A stretch of 64,000 nucleotides of DNA. It comes from Mucilaginibacter terrigena (GTDB lineage Bacteria; Bacteroidota; Bacteroidia; Sphingobacteriales; Sphingobacteriaceae). Position 1 is the first letter of the stretch; the number at the start of each line of letters is the position of its first letter. Where the stretch lies: NCBI RefSeq assembly GCF_004168255.1, contig NZ_SEWG01000002.1, positions 124,001 through 188,000 of the forward strand, in the 5' to 3' direction. The notes beneath the pieces are model-generated. The model worked only from the letters and a program-made list of their open reading frames with translations, was not told the origin of the DNA and made no database searches. A program made the position numbers and the translations under genes. Below, piece after piece: positions 1 to 9,352 of this stretch.

Positions 1-551
1 GCGGCGGGCCTCCGGGCAGCGGTGGCGGCAGGCAGCAGGCACGATATAGGGGGCAGGATATGAACGCCCAGTTGCAGCTAAACCTGCGCGATATACTGGA
101 ATCGAAAAAGCAAACCATTACCGTTAACGGTAAAAACATCCGCCTTACCATCCCTGCGGGGATAGAGAACGGGCAAACCATCAAAATTACCGGGCATGGC
201 GGCGCGGGCAGTACCGGCGCGCCCGCGGGCGACCTGTACATCACCTTTTCCATCCCCGACGACCCCGAATTTAAACGTGTGGGCAACGACCTGTACCGCA
301 CTATTGATCTTGACCTGTACACCGCAGTTTTGGGCGGCGAAATTACCGCCGATACCCTAACCGGCAAGGTGAAGTTAAAAGTGGCGCCGGGTACACAGCC
401 GGGCACCAAAGTAAAACTAAAGGGCAAAGGCGTACCGTTATATAAAAAGGATGGTCAGTTTGGCGACCTGTACCTAACCTATAATGTGCAACTGCCGGCC
501 ACGCTTACCGCAAAGCAAAAAGAGTTATTTGAAGAACTGGCTAAATCATAA
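1..551 (+). CDS. cbpA: DnaJ-family co-chaperone, C-terminal part (CbpA-like)
   Basis: The reading frame is open from the left edge (first full codon at base 3), so this is the 3' end of a longer gene; the ATG at 60 is internal. What remains is the type II DnaJ substrate-binding region: a Gly-rich linker, then LQLNLRD, the ITIPAGIENGQTIKI-like first beta-barrel domain, and a second barrel ending in GDLYLTYNVQLP. There is no CxxCxGxG zinc-finger repeat, which matches CbpA/DnaJB1-type proteins rather than DnaJ itself. The J domain would lie upstream. It is followed 4 bases later by a CbpM-type gene, the usual partner and inhibitor of CbpA, which supports the call. Expected role: cytoplasmic Hsp70 (DnaK) co-chaperone. 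Confidence 0.85.
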   Translation, partial: GGPPGSGGGRQQARYRGQDMNAQLQLNLRDILESKKQTITVNGKNIRLTIPAGIENGQTIKITGHGGAGSTGAPAGDLYITFSIPDDPEFKRVGNDLYRTIDLDLYTAVLGGEITADTLTGKVKLKVAPGTQPGTKVKLKGKGVPLYKKDGQFGDLYLTYNVQLPATLTAKQKELFEELAKS

Positions 552-555
552 ACCT

Positions 556-849
556 ATGAGAACCGAAAATTTGATAACCGTAACCGATTTTTGTGTGTAC
601 CACAATGTGGAATACACCTTTGTTGATTACCTGGCCGATGCCGGGCTGGTGAAGATAACAACCGTTAACAAAACCAATTGCATCCCTGTTGACGAGATCC
701 GGAAACTGGAGCAGCTGGTACGCCTGCATAACGAGCTGGAGATAAACGAACCGGGCATTGCAACCATAAATAATTTGCTGCAAAAACTGGAGGATATGCA
801 GCAGGAAATGAGTGTTTTAAGGAGTAAACTGCGGGTTTACGAAGGATAG
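556..849 (+). CDS. cbpM: Chaperone modulator CbpM-like (MerR-type HTH family)
   Basis: A 97-residue protein starting at ATG 556, four bases after the stop of the DnaJ-like gene. It has the CbpM pattern: an N-terminal MerR-like helix-turn-helix fold (ITVTDFCVYHNVEYTFVDYL), a central DEIRKLEQLVRLHNEL segment, and a C-terminal coiled coil (LLQKLEDMQQEMSVLRSKL). In E. coli CbpM binds the J domain of CbpA and blocks its stimulation of DnaK; the same is inferred here from sequence and gene order. An upstream in-frame codon would extend into the previous gene and is not needed. The two genes very likely form one transcript. Confidence 0.8.
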   Translation: MRTENLITVTDFCVYHNVEYTFVDYLADAGLVKITTVNKTNCIPVDEIRKLEQLVRLHNELEINEPGIATINNLLQKLEDMQQEMSVLRSKLRVYEG

Positions 850-943
850 TGTTTCAAAAAAAGGTGGATTTTTATTAAACCCTGGTACAGTTATCGTGTC
901 ATAGATACAAATGAACGATAATTGTTAATTAAAATTCACTACC

Positions 944-1279
944 ATGAAGATCATTAAAATTTCGATAATTGCATTAGTATTAACCTTTAGCATGCAGCTT
1001 GCAAAAGCGCAGGTTAGTGTAGGTATAGGAATAAATTTAGGCCACCCCGTAAGATATGTTGAAAGGCCTTATTATTACGACGACTACCAGCGTGTAGTTT
1101 ATTACGAGCGCCCGGTATATGCAACACGTTACTACGCACGCCCGGTTTACCACACCCGTTATTACGAACGCCCGGTTTATCGCCGCCATGTGGTTTATAA
1201 CAAACATTACTACCGCGGAAATCCCGGTCATGGCAGAGGCCCGGGTCATGGTCACGGCCATGGTCACGGAAGGCACTAA
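944..1279 (+). CDS. Tyr/Arg/Pro-repeat, His/Gly-tailed exported protein
   Basis: A 111-residue protein with a signal peptide (MKIIKISIIALVLTFSMQLAKA, probable cleavage after AKA). The mature part begins with a short VSVGIGINLG strand and then has about three copies of a ten-residue unit resembling YYERPVYATR, followed by a tail of alternating Gly-His and Gly-Arg. The unit is also visible in the DNA as a roughly 30-base repeat around 1100-1190. No enzymatic motif is visible. The His-rich tail could bind metal and the Tyr/Arg repeat could be adhesive or structural, but both are guesses. It stands alone and is followed by a strong hairpin. Confidence 0.75.
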   Translation: MKIIKISIIALVLTFSMQLAKAQVSVGIGINLGHPVRYVERPYYYDDYQRVVYYERPVYATRYYARPVYHTRYYERPVYRRHVVYNKHYYRGNPGHGRGPGHGHGHGHGRH

Positions 1280-1296
1280 TCCCCTCGATATATAAA

Positions 1297-1334
1297 TAAA
1301 AAGCCCTCTAGACGATCGTCGGGAGGGTTTTTTG
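1297..1334. terminator. Bidirectional rho-independent terminator
   Basis: A hairpin with CCCTC (1304-1308) pairing GAGGG (1323-1327) encloses the palindrome GACGATCGTC (1311-1320). It has a T-run on the right (1328-1333) and A-rich sequence on the left, so it can stop the exported-protein gene from the left and the enoyl-CoA hydratase gene from the right. Confidence 0.75.
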
Positions 1335-1355
1335 CTGTTAACGCTATTGCCGGGC

Positions 1356-2126
1356 TTATTTCTTCAAAAAACCATTTAATGCCTGCTGCGTAAATTCTGA
1401 TAAAACCAGTTCGCCGCTGATGGCTGCGCGTTCTGTTAATAGCTGGTCCCAGTCTTCGGTGCCTTCCCAAAGAATTTGTTTAAGGCCTATAAGCGCCTGT
1501 GGGTGATACGATGCAAGTTTGTGGGTCAACATATCCAGGGCTTCGTCCAGTTGCTTTATATCAGCGTAAACCTCGTTATATAGCCCTTTCTGCATAGCCC
1601 ATTGCGCCGACTGGAAATCGACCGCGCGGATGGTTAATTGCGAAAAGGCAGGCAGCCCTATTTTGCGAATCACCGCAGGTGATATTACAAACGGCCCGAT
1701 ACCAATAGCAAGTTCGCTTAGCTTGATAGATGCAGCCTCGGTAGCCAGGCAATAATCGGCGCCGGCGGCAAGGCCTACACCACCGCCAACAGCTTTGCCC
1801 TGTATACGGGCTATAATGATCTTGGGCGATTTACGGCAGGCATTTACCACATTGGCAAACCCTGAAAAGAATACGGCCCCGGCTTCCTTATCTTTTATCT
1901 GCAGCAGTTCATCAAAACTGGCACCGGCGCAAAACGTGCGTTCGCCGGCGCTTTCCAATACAATTACTTTGGTTTGCGCGTTGGCGCTGGCTTCGTTTAT
2001 TTTGTCGGTAAGGGCCCGCAGCAAGTGGGCCGGAAGCGAGTTTTGCGCGGGGTGGTAAAAGCCTATAGTGGCAATACCATCGGGGCTGGTGTTAATAACA
2101 ACGTTTCCGTTTTGGCTATCGGTCAT
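1356..2126 (-). CDS. Enoyl-CoA hydratase/isomerase family protein
   Basis: A crotonase-fold protein. The oxyanion-hole segments are visible: FCAGASFDELL (A-G-A after the beta strand) and GKAVGGGVGLAAGADYCLAT, the latter very like 3-methylglutaconyl-CoA hydratases of leucine breakdown. One catalytic-side Glu lies in KLSELAIGIGPF; the second is less certain. I took the ATG at 2126 (MTDSQNG...); another in-frame ATG at 2150 adds eight residues and cannot be excluded. Expected reaction is hydration of an enoyl-CoA or isomerisation, in the cytoplasm. It has no operon partner: the next gene on this strand begins upstream beyond 2227. Confidence 0.8.
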   Translation of the reverse strand: MTDSQNGNVVINTSPDGIATIGFYHPAQNSLPAHLLRALTDKINEASANAQTKVIVLESAGERTFCAGASFDELLQIKDKEAGAVFFSGFANVVNACRKSPKIIIARIQGKAVGGGVGLAAGADYCLATEAASIKLSELAIGIGPFVISPAVIRKIGLPAFSQLTIRAVDFQSAQWAMQKGLYNEVYADIKQLDEALDMLTHKLASYHPQALIGLKQILWEGTEDWDQLLTERAAISGELVLSEFTQQALNGFLKK

Positions 2127-2226
2127 GATGTGCGATTGAGATAAATGCATGGCAATATCCGTAAATTTTACGAGCCTGCAAACCGGGAAAAATGATATTT
2201 ATATTCGGCGTATGTATAGTACGTAG

Positions 2227-3873
2227 TTAAACCAGCGGCAGTTCAAAATAGAAGGTAGAGCCTTGGCCGGCTTCGCTTTCAACACCGATGGTGCCATTAT
2301 GGTTGCTAATGATCTCGTGTGAGATGTATAGCCCCATGCCTAAGCCGCTGGTCATGTTCTTTTTATCTTCTACCCGGTAAAAGCGCTCGAATATGCGGCT
2401 TTGCTGGTCTTTTGATAAACCTATACCCCGGTCGGTAACAGAAATCCGTACGTTATTATCACGCTCTTGTACAGCAATGATAACCGTTTTATTAGTTTGC
2501 GAATATTTTACAGCGTTGTTCAGCAGGTTCATCAACACCTGTTCAAGGCGTTCGGTATTCCCTTTTACAATGTAGTTACCGGCTATTTGCTTTTCGAATT
2601 GATAGGAAGGGAATACATGCTCGGCATTCTCTATACATTGGTTCACCAGGTCGGTAATATTTACATCAGCCAAAGCATACTCCAACCGGCCTGCTTTTAT
2701 CTTACTTACATCAAGCAGGTCGTTAATAAGGCTTTGCAGCTTATTGATAGATACCCCTGCTTTGCCAATATATTGCTTAACAGTGGGTGGCAATTCTTCC
2801 TGTTTATAACCTTCAATAAGCTGCAGATAGCCCTTTAAACTGGTTAAAGGGGTTTTAAGCTCGTGGCTGGCAATTCCTATAAATTCGTCCTTGCGGTCCA
2901 TTTCGCGTTTCTGGTCCTCAATGTCGGTAGCGGTGCCTACCCAAAAAATGATCTCGCCCGCATCATTCCTCAACGGACGGGAACGGTTAAGGTGCCAGCG
3001 ATAAACACCATCGTGCCGGCGGTAGCGGTTCTCTACCTCAAACATCTCACCGCTCTCTAATGAAGCGTAATACTTTTTAGCGGTTTCTTCCAGGTCTTCG
3101 GGGTGTACCAGTTCCTTCCAGCCAAAGCCCCCGGTAGTTTCAAAATCTTTACCTGTGTAATCGTACCAGCGCTGGTTGTAAGAGTTTACATTACCATCGG
3201 GCAGGTTGGTCCAGGTCATTTGTACAATGTTGTTAGTAAGCAGCTTAAAGTGCTCACGGCTTATTACCAGGTCGTGTGTGCGCTCTTTTACGGTTGCTTC
3301 TAACGTGTTGTTCAGTTTCTCTGTATTGGCCCGCGATTCTTCCAGCTGCTCGTTACGCTGTTGTAATTGTTTCTCGGTATCTTTTAAAACGCTCAGGTCG
3401 GTAATAATGATGCTAAGGGCCGCGCCGGTATCCAGCTCAATGGTATTGCACGAGAAAAGGCAATGCATATCCTTACCGTCGCCATCTTTTAATAAAATTT
3501 CCTGCCGGCAATCTTCCTCCCAGCCGTTGTTTATAATTTTTTCAAGGCTATCTTTTGACCCGGCAGGTACAAAGGTTTCAAGGGGGGCGCCAATGGCTTT
3601 TTCGAGCGGGGTGTTTGCCATTACGGCAAAGCGGGTATTACAATAAAGTATAATGCCATCGCGGTTAATGGTAACCGCGCCCTCGCTCATTTTCTCAATA
3701 AAAACGCGGTAAGTTTGGTCCGCTGTTTTTAGCGTATACAACTGGTGGCCGTCGGTGTCTTTTACTACCAGGGCATCAACCTGCCCGGTGCGTATGGCGT
3801 TTATGGTTTCCTGCGCTTCTTCCAGTTGAAAGCGCAGTTCCTGAATTTCTTCCGAATGATTCTGCTGCTCCAT
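2227..3873 (-). CDS. PAS-domain sensor histidine kinase of the kai operon
   Basis: A 548-residue soluble kinase with no membrane segment. Order: N-terminal coiled coil with the INAIRTGQVDALVV segment common in PAS kinases (10-40), PAS 1 (about 55-160), coiled coil (160-205), PAS 2 with a PAC motif ending WVGTATDIEDQKR (about 205-325), HisKA with SHELKTP (His337), and HATPase_c with N-box LNNAVKYS, DRGIGL and GLGMGLYISHEI. There is no receiver domain. It is the last gene of a minus-strand operon and starts 3 bases after the second kaiB stop. In cyanobacteria the kinase SasA reads KaiC state; this kinase lacks a fused KaiB-like domain, so the preceding stand-alone KaiB-like protein may supply that contact (inference). 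Confidence 0.9.
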   Translation of the reverse strand: MEQQNHSEEIQELRFQLEEAQETINAIRTGQVDALVVKDTDGHQLYTLKTADQTYRVFIEKMSEGAVTINRDGIILYCNTRFAVMANTPLEKAIGAPLETFVPAGSKDSLEKIINNGWEEDCRQEILLKDGDGKDMHCLFSCNTIELDTGAALSIIITDLSVLKDTEKQLQQRNEQLEESRANTEKLNNTLEATVKERTHDLVISREHFKLLTNNIVQMTWTNLPDGNVNSYNQRWYDYTGKDFETTGGFGWKELVHPEDLEETAKKYYASLESGEMFEVENRYRRHDGVYRWHLNRSRPLRNDAGEIIFWVGTATDIEDQKREMDRKDEFIGIASHELKTPLTSLKGYLQLIEGYKQEELPPTVKQYIGKAGVSINKLQSLINDLLDVSKIKAGRLEYALADVNITDLVNQCIENAEHVFPSYQFEKQIAGNYIVKGNTERLEQVLMNLLNNAVKYSQTNKTVIIAVQERDNNVRISVTDRGIGLSKDQQSRIFERFYRVEDKKNMTSGLGMGLYISHEIISNHNGTIGVESEAGQGSTFYFELPLV

Positions 3874-3876
3874 AAT

Positions 3877-4203
3877 TTAACTGTTATTTGCCAGGCCAAG
3901 CCCCTTTAAAACCCTGTGGGTATCACTCATATCGCCAATCATCCTGCGTTCGGGATAGGGGGCTTTTTTGATCATGAGGGGTACGGCTATTACATCTTCT
4001 CCCTCGGCAAGTTCGGGCTGCTGATGGATATCGATAACTTCAAGCTCGTAATTACCGTTCAGGTATTTCTCGCAAATAGATTTTACGTTCTCTACCGCGC
4101 GGATAGAGTTAGGGGACGCTCCCGTTATAAATAAGCGCAATACATAAGCCCCGGCCGCAGTATCGTTATTTTTTTTGTTCAAACCCTCGTTCTTATCGGC
4201 CAT
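3877..4203 (-). CDS. kaiB: KaiB-like protein, divergent paralogue
   Basis: A 108-residue protein with a KaiB/SasA-N thioredoxin-like fold: YVLRLFITGASPNSIRAVENVKSICEKYL, then ELEVIDIHQQPELAEGEDVIAVPLMIKK and an RRMIGDMSD segment. It has an extra N-terminal tail of about 20 polar residues and an APYPERR insert region that differs from classical KaiB (usually PPPVRRIIGDLS). It lies 18 bases after the first kaiB and 3 bases before the kinase gene. In cyanobacteria KaiB docks on the KaiC CI ring after a fold switch; SasA uses a related domain. Because this copy is next to the kinase it may be the adaptor between KaiC and that kinase, but this is inference. Confidence 0.88.
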   Translation of the reverse strand: MADKNEGLNKKNNDTAAGAYVLRLFITGASPNSIRAVENVKSICEKYLNGNYELEVIDIHQQPELAEGEDVIAVPLMIKKAPYPERRMIGDMSDTHRVLKGLGLANNS

Positions 4204-4221
4204 AATTACCTGTTAGTACAA

Positions 4222-4512
4222 TTAAGCCGGCCTAATGTTTAAGCCAACCAATACCTTTTCTTCGTTAGAAAGGTCACCAATTATTTTACGGATAGGTTCA
4301 GGTACTTTCCTTACCAGTGTTGGTATGGCCAGGATCTGGTCGCCCTCGGCCAACTGCGGTTGTTCTAACAGGTCAATTACTTCTATACGGTACTGCCCCT
4401 TTAAATGCTCTTCGCAATATTTTTTCAGGTTGGTAAGCGCGGCTACAGATTTCGGTGTTTTACCTGCCACATATAGCCTAAGCTCCCACTTTTTATCAAT
4501 TCGCTTTACCAT
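4222..4512 (-). CDS. kaiB: Circadian-clock-type protein KaiB, canonical copy
   Basis: A 96-residue protein close to classical KaiB along its whole length: [42 protein letters not shown], and [16 protein letters not shown]. It keeps the conserved Pro of the switch region (IPTL) and the GDLS motif. It begins at the ATG whose A is shared with the kaiC stop (TAATG on the minus strand), so translation is coupled to kaiC. It lacks the acidic C-terminal tail of Synechococcus KaiB. Expected role: KaiC-binding regulator in the cytoplasm. Outside cyanobacteria KaiB/KaiC pairs have been linked to stress tolerance rather than proven 24-hour clocks. Confidence 0.92.
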   Translation of the reverse strand: MVKRIDKKWELRLYVAGKTPKSVAALTNLKKYCEEHLKGQYRIEVIDLLEQPQLAEGDQILAIPTLVRKVPEPIRKIIGDLSNEEKVLVGLNIRPA

Positions 4513-6263
4513 TATTTTTTACGGGATGTTTTGGTTTTTTCTTTATTCTCCGCGGTTTCGCCCCTGCGCATCCTCATCACTTCCTCGCGGTTTTTATTTA
4601 ATATTTCTTTTTTTAGTTCTTCTTCCAGGTACACCTTGTTCAACTCTTCCTCAACCGATTCAAACTCAGTATGCAGGCTGGCAATTTTAGCCTCAAGTAC
4701 TTTGCGTTTGCGGATAATTTCCCTGTCTTTACGGTTTACAGCGCTGCTACGGATAGCCTCACCTGTTCGTTCGAGCAGCATTTGCTGCTCGCGGGCCGAT
4801 CCGGTAAGGATACCGTCGGGGCCTAAATATACATCAACGAGTTGCAGGCCGGTATCGGTAATGATAAACTCGCGAACCTGGTTAGAGTGTTTCATCCCGC
4901 GCGATTTCATCACGTATAAGCCGCGGTTGCGTTCGCCGTTAAATTCGATATCGCGCACCAGGATCCAGGCATCTACCAATGATGATACCCCCTCGTCTGT
5001 TTGTTCGTTTACAATGGTATTTAAGGATAGGGCGGTAAACATTACCGAGATCTGCTCCTCCTGTAAAAAGTCTATCATGCGCACCAGCATGTTCTTTACC
5101 TCACTTACCGACCCGATGTTGATGAAGTTGGTGATAGGATCGATGATAACCACGCTTGGCTTATATTGTTTTATGCATTTGTGCATGGCCACCAGGTGCA
5201 TCTCTAACCCGTATAAATTTGGCCTTGATGCGTTAAAGTAAAGCAAGCCGCTATCTACATGTTTTTGCAGGTCGATGCCTATCGAACGGATATTACGGAT
5301 GATCTGGTTCGGCGATTCTTCCATCGCGAAGTAAACACACTTTTCCTTGCGGTTACAGGCCTCGTTGGCAAAAGATGCCGCCAAACTTGTTTTGCCCGTG
5401 CCGGCTGTGCCCGATACCAGTACGCTGCCGCCGCGGTACAAGCCTTTCCCACCAAGCATATTATCTAAACCCGACACACCGGTTGATACCCTATCGGTAG
5501 ATACCTTATTGGCCATCTTAAGCGATGTAACAGGAAGTACCGATATGCCGTCTTCATCAATCAGGAACGGATATTCGTTTGTGCCGTGCACCGTGCCACG
5601 ATATTTTATAACACGCAAGCGGCGGGTAGTTATCTGGTTTACCACGCGGTTATCCAGCAATATCACACAATCAGATACGTATTCTTCCAATCCCTGGCGG
5701 GTTAACGATCCTTCGCCGCGTTCGCCGGTGATGATGGCTGTTACACCTTTTTCTTTAAGCCAGGTGAAAAGCCTCCGCAGTTCGGTACGTAAAACCGCCT
5801 GGTTATCCAAACCTGAGAATAAGTTCTCCAATGTATCCAGCACTACGCGCTTGGCGCCGATGCTGTCAATGGCGTAACCTAAGCGTATAAACAACCCCTC
5901 AAGGTCATACTCGCCGGTTTCTTCTATCTCGCTGCGGTCAATGTGTACGTGGTCAATTTTTAGTTTATTCTCGGCTTGTAGCTTTTTAAGGTCAAAGCCT
6001 AACGATGCCACATTCATGGCCAGTTCATCTGATTTCTCTTCGAAAGCCACAAATACACCGGGCTCGTTATATTGCACGGCGCCGCGTACGATAAACTCTA
6101 TCGACATTAGTGTTTTACCGCAGCCGGCTTCGCCGCATATTAGTGTAGGGCGTCCAAGTGGTAAACCGCCACCGGTTATTTCATCAAGCCCTGTAATACC
6201 GGTAAGCGCCTTTGGTAAAGTGCCGTAAAGTACAGGTTCTTTCTTTTTTTGAGATTTACTCAT
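4512..6263 (-). CDS. kaiC: KaiC-type double-RecA ATPase/autokinase
   Basis: A 583-residue protein with two RecA-like domains. CI has Walker A GEAGCGKT (44-51), catalytic Glu pair at 75-76 and Walker B Asp143. CII has Walker A GTAGTGKT (285-292), Glu pair 315-316 and Asp375. The phosphorylation loop reads [10 protein letters not shown] (422-431), aligning with TDSHISTITD of Synechococcus KaiC, so Thr422, Ser427 and Ser428 match Thr426, Ser431 and Thr432. Residues about 490-583 form a charged coiled-coil tail different from the KaiA-binding peptide; no kaiA is present. It heads the operon kaiC-kaiB-kaiB-kinase and faces a five-PAS kinase gene across a 391-base AT-rich gap. Expected activity: ATP hydrolysis and autophosphorylation as a hexamer. 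Confidence 0.93.
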   Translation of the reverse strand: MSKSQKKKEPVLYGTLPKALTGITGLDEITGGGLPLGRPTLICGEAGCGKTLMSIEFIVRGAVQYNEPGVFVAFEEKSDELAMNVASLGFDLKKLQAENKLKIDHVHIDRSEIEETGEYDLEGLFIRLGYAIDSIGAKRVVLDTLENLFSGLDNQAVLRTELRRLFTWLKEKGVTAIITGERGEGSLTRQGLEEYVSDCVILLDNRVVNQITTRRLRVIKYRGTVHGTNEYPFLIDEDGISVLPVTSLKMANKVSTDRVSTGVSGLDNMLGGKGLYRGGSVLVSGTAGTGKTSLAASFANEACNRKEKCVYFAMEESPNQIIRNIRSIGIDLQKHVDSGLLYFNASRPNLYGLEMHLVAMHKCIKQYKPSVVIIDPITNFINIGSVSEVKNMLVRMIDFLQEEQISVMFTALSLNTIVNEQTDEGVSSLVDAWILVRDIEFNGERNRGLYVMKSRGMKHSNQVREFIITDTGLQLVDVYLGPDGILTGSAREQQMLLERTGEAIRSSAVNRKDREIIRKRKVLEAKIASLHTEFESVEEELNKVYLEEELKKEILNKNREEVMRMRRGETAENKEKTKTSRKK

Positions 6264-6654
6264 GCAATCTAAAATTTTTCAATAGTTTCATAAAAGTATA
6301 AATTATACCTTACTAAGCAATACTAATTGACTGTTATAGGCCTAACTTACTCAATTATAATTTAATATATCTTCTAAAATTATTCCGGCTTAACTACGTA
6401 AAATTGTATTTGTTTGGATTATAACATTTTATTTACATTTCCTGCCGTAAACTATAATCCTTAAATAAAATAATTAACATTCATTTAAATTACCCATGTT
6501 ATATTAATGGCGTTTTATTGAGCCATTCTTTTGAGGATATTACAGATTAGCATTAATCAAACATAAAAATTATTATTGCATTGCATTATGGCCAAATAAG
6601 CTTTTTAGCCCAATATTTATTGCCGTATATTTACTATGTTTTTCTACCCGGGGA
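6264..6654. promoter_or_regulatory. Divergent AT-rich intergenic region between kaiC and PAS kinase
   Basis: This 391-base gap separates two divergent genes, so both promoters should lie here. It is strongly AT-rich with runs such as TTTATTTACATTT and no open frame of interest. I could not pick a convincing Bacteroidota -33/-7 promoter pair on either strand, so only the region is marked. Confidence 0.5.
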
Positions 6655-9270
6655 ATGGAAAATTACAGCTATCCTATACAAAACGAAAATCTTTTTAAAA
6701 CGATCATAGATCAGTCGCCATCGCCTGTAGGGTTATATGTAGGGCGCGATATTGTAATAACCTTAGCTAACGATGCCATATTAAAGGTTTGGGACAGGGA
6801 CAGGTCTGTTATTGGTAAAACCTTCAGGCAGGCTTTACCCGAGTTGGAAAGCCAGCCTTTTTGTGATATCCTCGACAACGTTTTTGAAACCGGCGTGTCT
6901 TATGAAGCCCACGCAGAACGGGTCGACCTTTTATCGGGCGGGCGGCTGCAAACCTTTTACTTTAATTTTATATATAAACCCCTTAAGGATGATGAAGGCC
7001 GGGTATGGGGGATATTGAATACTGCCGAAGATGTTACCGAACTGGTACTTACCCGCCAAAAACTGGCCGAAGCCGAAGAACGTTCGCGCTTTGCGCTTGA
7101 TTCGGCCGAACTGGGGGCCTGGGATATGGACCCCACAAGCGAAACCGTAACCTGGGACGACCGCTGTAACACGCTGCATGGCTTTGCCAAAGGCGAGGTT
7201 ACCATGTACAGCGACGTGTTAACCCACATCCATCCTGATGATCTTTTAAGAATAGAGGAAAAAGTGAGTGAAGCGCTTAACCCGCAGGGGGGCGGCGTTT
7301 ATGACGAGACCTTCAGGATTATTGACCCGGCAAATAAACAGGTGCGCTGGCTGCGCAGCAAGGGCAAGGCTTATTTTGATGATAAGGGCAACTGCATACG
7401 CTTTGCAGGCACCACGCTGGATATGTCGAACGAGGTAAGGGATAAAGAAGAGCAGCGCAAACTGGTAACCCTGATAGATAATACGTCGGATTTTATCAGC
7501 CTTTCGGATATCGACGGCAATGTTACCTACGTAAACGCTGTTGGCCGTAAAATGGTTGGGCTGGATGATGGGGATGCATTGCCGCATAACTCGGCGTTTA
7601 TTATGCCGGGCGAAATGGAAAAACTTAATAAAGGGGTGAACCGGTCGCTGGAAAAGCATGGTAAATGGAGCGGCCAGATCTTATATAAACACTTTAAAAC
7701 CGGCGGGGCTATCCCTGTTTACGGCACATCCATGTACATTTACGGCCCCGGGGGGAATACGCAGGGCAGGGCAACCATTGCCCGCGACCTGCGCGCCGAA
7801 ATTGCCGGCAAACAAGCGCTTATTGATAGCGAACACCTGCTGCAAAATATAACCAGCGCCGCCCCTGCAGCGCTTTGGATGTCGGACGATAAGGGGATGA
7901 TAATCTACGCCAATAAAACCTGGACGACATGGACAGGACAATCAAACGAAGAGATTTTGGGTAAAGGCTGGCTGGCTTTTATTTTACCCGAAGACAGGCA
8001 CCGCGTGGCAGAAAAATTCCTGGAAGACCTGAAATTGCAGCAGCCTTACGAGGTCGACTTCAGGATCCGCCGTAAAAATGGAGAGATCAGGTGGTGTATT
8101 GCTACAGGCCACCCGCAATATAACCATGCGGGCCAGTTTATGGGCTACATAGGCGCCTGTACAGATGTTACTGAAAAAACCATTACCGATATTGAGCTGC
8201 AACTAAAAAACGGCGAGCTTAACGACCAGATAAAGCAGTTTGAATTTGTGACCGATTTTATGCCGGTACAGCTATGGACAGCCACCACCGACGGCGAACT
8301 GGATTACGTGAACCAGCAAACCGTCGATTTCTTCGGATTGCCTATGGACGATATTATTGGCGCTAAGTGGCTTAGCAACGTACATCCCGATGATGAACAG
8401 GGGTGTATCAGTACTTGGATGGAAGCCCTGCAAACGGGTAGCCTTTACCAGTACGAGTTTAGGCTGCGCGATAAAAACGGAGAGTATAAATGGCACCTTG
8501 CCCGCGCCCTGCCTTTTATTTTAGATGGTGAAATTGTACGCTGGTTTGGCACCAATACCGATATCGACGAGCAAAAACAATTGCAGCGCCAAAAAGATGA
8601 TTTTTTGGGCATTGCCAGCCACGAATTAAAAACCCCGGTAACCAGTATAAAAGCCTATGCCCAGGTGCTTGGCGCTATGCTGAGCCGCGAAGGGGAGGAA
8701 AAGAAAGCCGCCATGGTAATGAAAATGGACGCGCAGCTAAACCGCCTCACCAATTTAATAGGCGACCTGCTGGATGTAACCAAGATAAACTCGGGCCGTA
8801 TCTTGTTCAATAAAATCTGGTTCGATTTTAACCTGGCGATACAGGAAACCGTGCAGGACCTGCAGCACACCACAAATAAGCATATCCTGGTGATGGATTT
8901 CCGGGAAACCGGCAAAATATACGCTGACAAGGAGCGCATTGGGCAGGTAATGACAAACCTGATAACTAACGCCATTAAATACTCGCCGCATAGCAACCGC
9001 ATCATCATCAGCACCCAGCGCGAGGATAATATGGTTACCGTTTGCGTGGAAGATTTTGGCATCGGCATCCCCGAGGATAAAAAGGAAAAGGTATTTGAAC
9101 AGTTTTATCGCGTAAGTGGGAGCAAGCAGCATACTTTCCCCGGTTTGGGGCTTGGATTGTACATCTCTAACGAGATAATCAGGCGCGAAGGTGGTAAAAT
9201 GTGGGTAAACAGCACAGAAGGAAAAGGGTCTGTTTTTTGCTTTTCGTTACCTGTTACAAATGAAACGTAA
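6655..9270 (+). CDS. Five-PAS-domain hybrid-less sensor histidine kinase
   Basis: An 871-residue soluble kinase. About five PAS units follow one another: 10-130 (ends NTAEDVTEL), 145-265 (ends GTTLDMSNEV), 270-390, 395-515 (ends GACTDVTEK) and 525-640 (ends GTNTDIDEQK). Several have the W/HPDD hallmark of PAS_3 folds. HisKA carries SHELKTP with His656, and HATPase_c shows LITNAIKYS, EDFGIGIP and GLGLGLYISNEI. No transmembrane or receiver domain is present. The receiver protein 82 bases downstream is the likely phosphate acceptor. It is transcribed away from kaiC; a shared role with the Kai operon is suggested only by position. Which ligands the PAS domains sense cannot be read from sequence. 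Confidence 0.9.
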   Translation: MENYSYPIQNENLFKTIIDQSPSPVGLYVGRDIVITLANDAILKVWDRDRSVIGKTFRQALPELESQPFCDILDNVFETGVSYEAHAERVDLLSGGRLQTFYFNFIYKPLKDDEGRVWGILNTAEDVTELVLTRQKLAEAEERSRFALDSAELGAWDMDPTSETVTWDDRCNTLHGFAKGEVTMYSDVLTHIHPDDLLRIEEKVSEALNPQGGGVYDETFRIIDPANKQVRWLRSKGKAYFDDKGNCIRFAGTTLDMSNEVRDKEEQRKLVTLIDNTSDFISLSDIDGNVTYVNAVGRKMVGLDDGDALPHNSAFIMPGEMEKLNKGVNRSLEKHGKWSGQILYKHFKTGGAIPVYGTSMYIYGPGGNTQGRATIARDLRAEIAGKQALIDSEHLLQNITSAAPAALWMSDDKGMIIYANKTWTTWTGQSNEEILGKGWLAFILPEDRHRVAEKFLEDLKLQQPYEVDFRIRRKNGEIRWCIATGHPQYNHAGQFMGYIGACTDVTEKTITDIELQLKNGELNDQIKQFEFVTDFMPVQLWTATTDGELDYVNQQTVDFFGLPMDDIIGAKWLSNVHPDDEQGCISTWMEALQTGSLYQYEFRLRDKNGEYKWHLARALPFILDGEIVRWFGTNTDIDEQKQLQRQKDDFLGIASHELKTPVTSIKAYAQVLGAMLSREGEEKKAAMVMKMDAQLNRLTNLIGDLLDVTKINSGRILFNKIWFDFNLAIQETVQDLQHTTNKHILVMDFRETGKIYADKERIGQVMTNLITNAIKYSPHSNRIIISTQREDNMVTVCVEDFGIGIPEDKKEKVFEQFYRVSGSKQHTFPGLGLGLYISNEIIRREGGKMWVNSTEGKGSVFCFSLPVTNET

Positions 9271-9352
9271 TATTAACGAAACAAAATTTTAACGGCGAGT
9301 TAAACTTGAGTACGGTTTTTGTGCTCAAAATGCTGTAATAGATATTAGCCAG

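Noticed and set aside
4531..5241. 236-codon plus-strand open frame opposite kaiC
   Set aside because: It is a Ser/Arg-rich shadow of the kaiC coding strand; kaiC has full, conserved motifs throughout.
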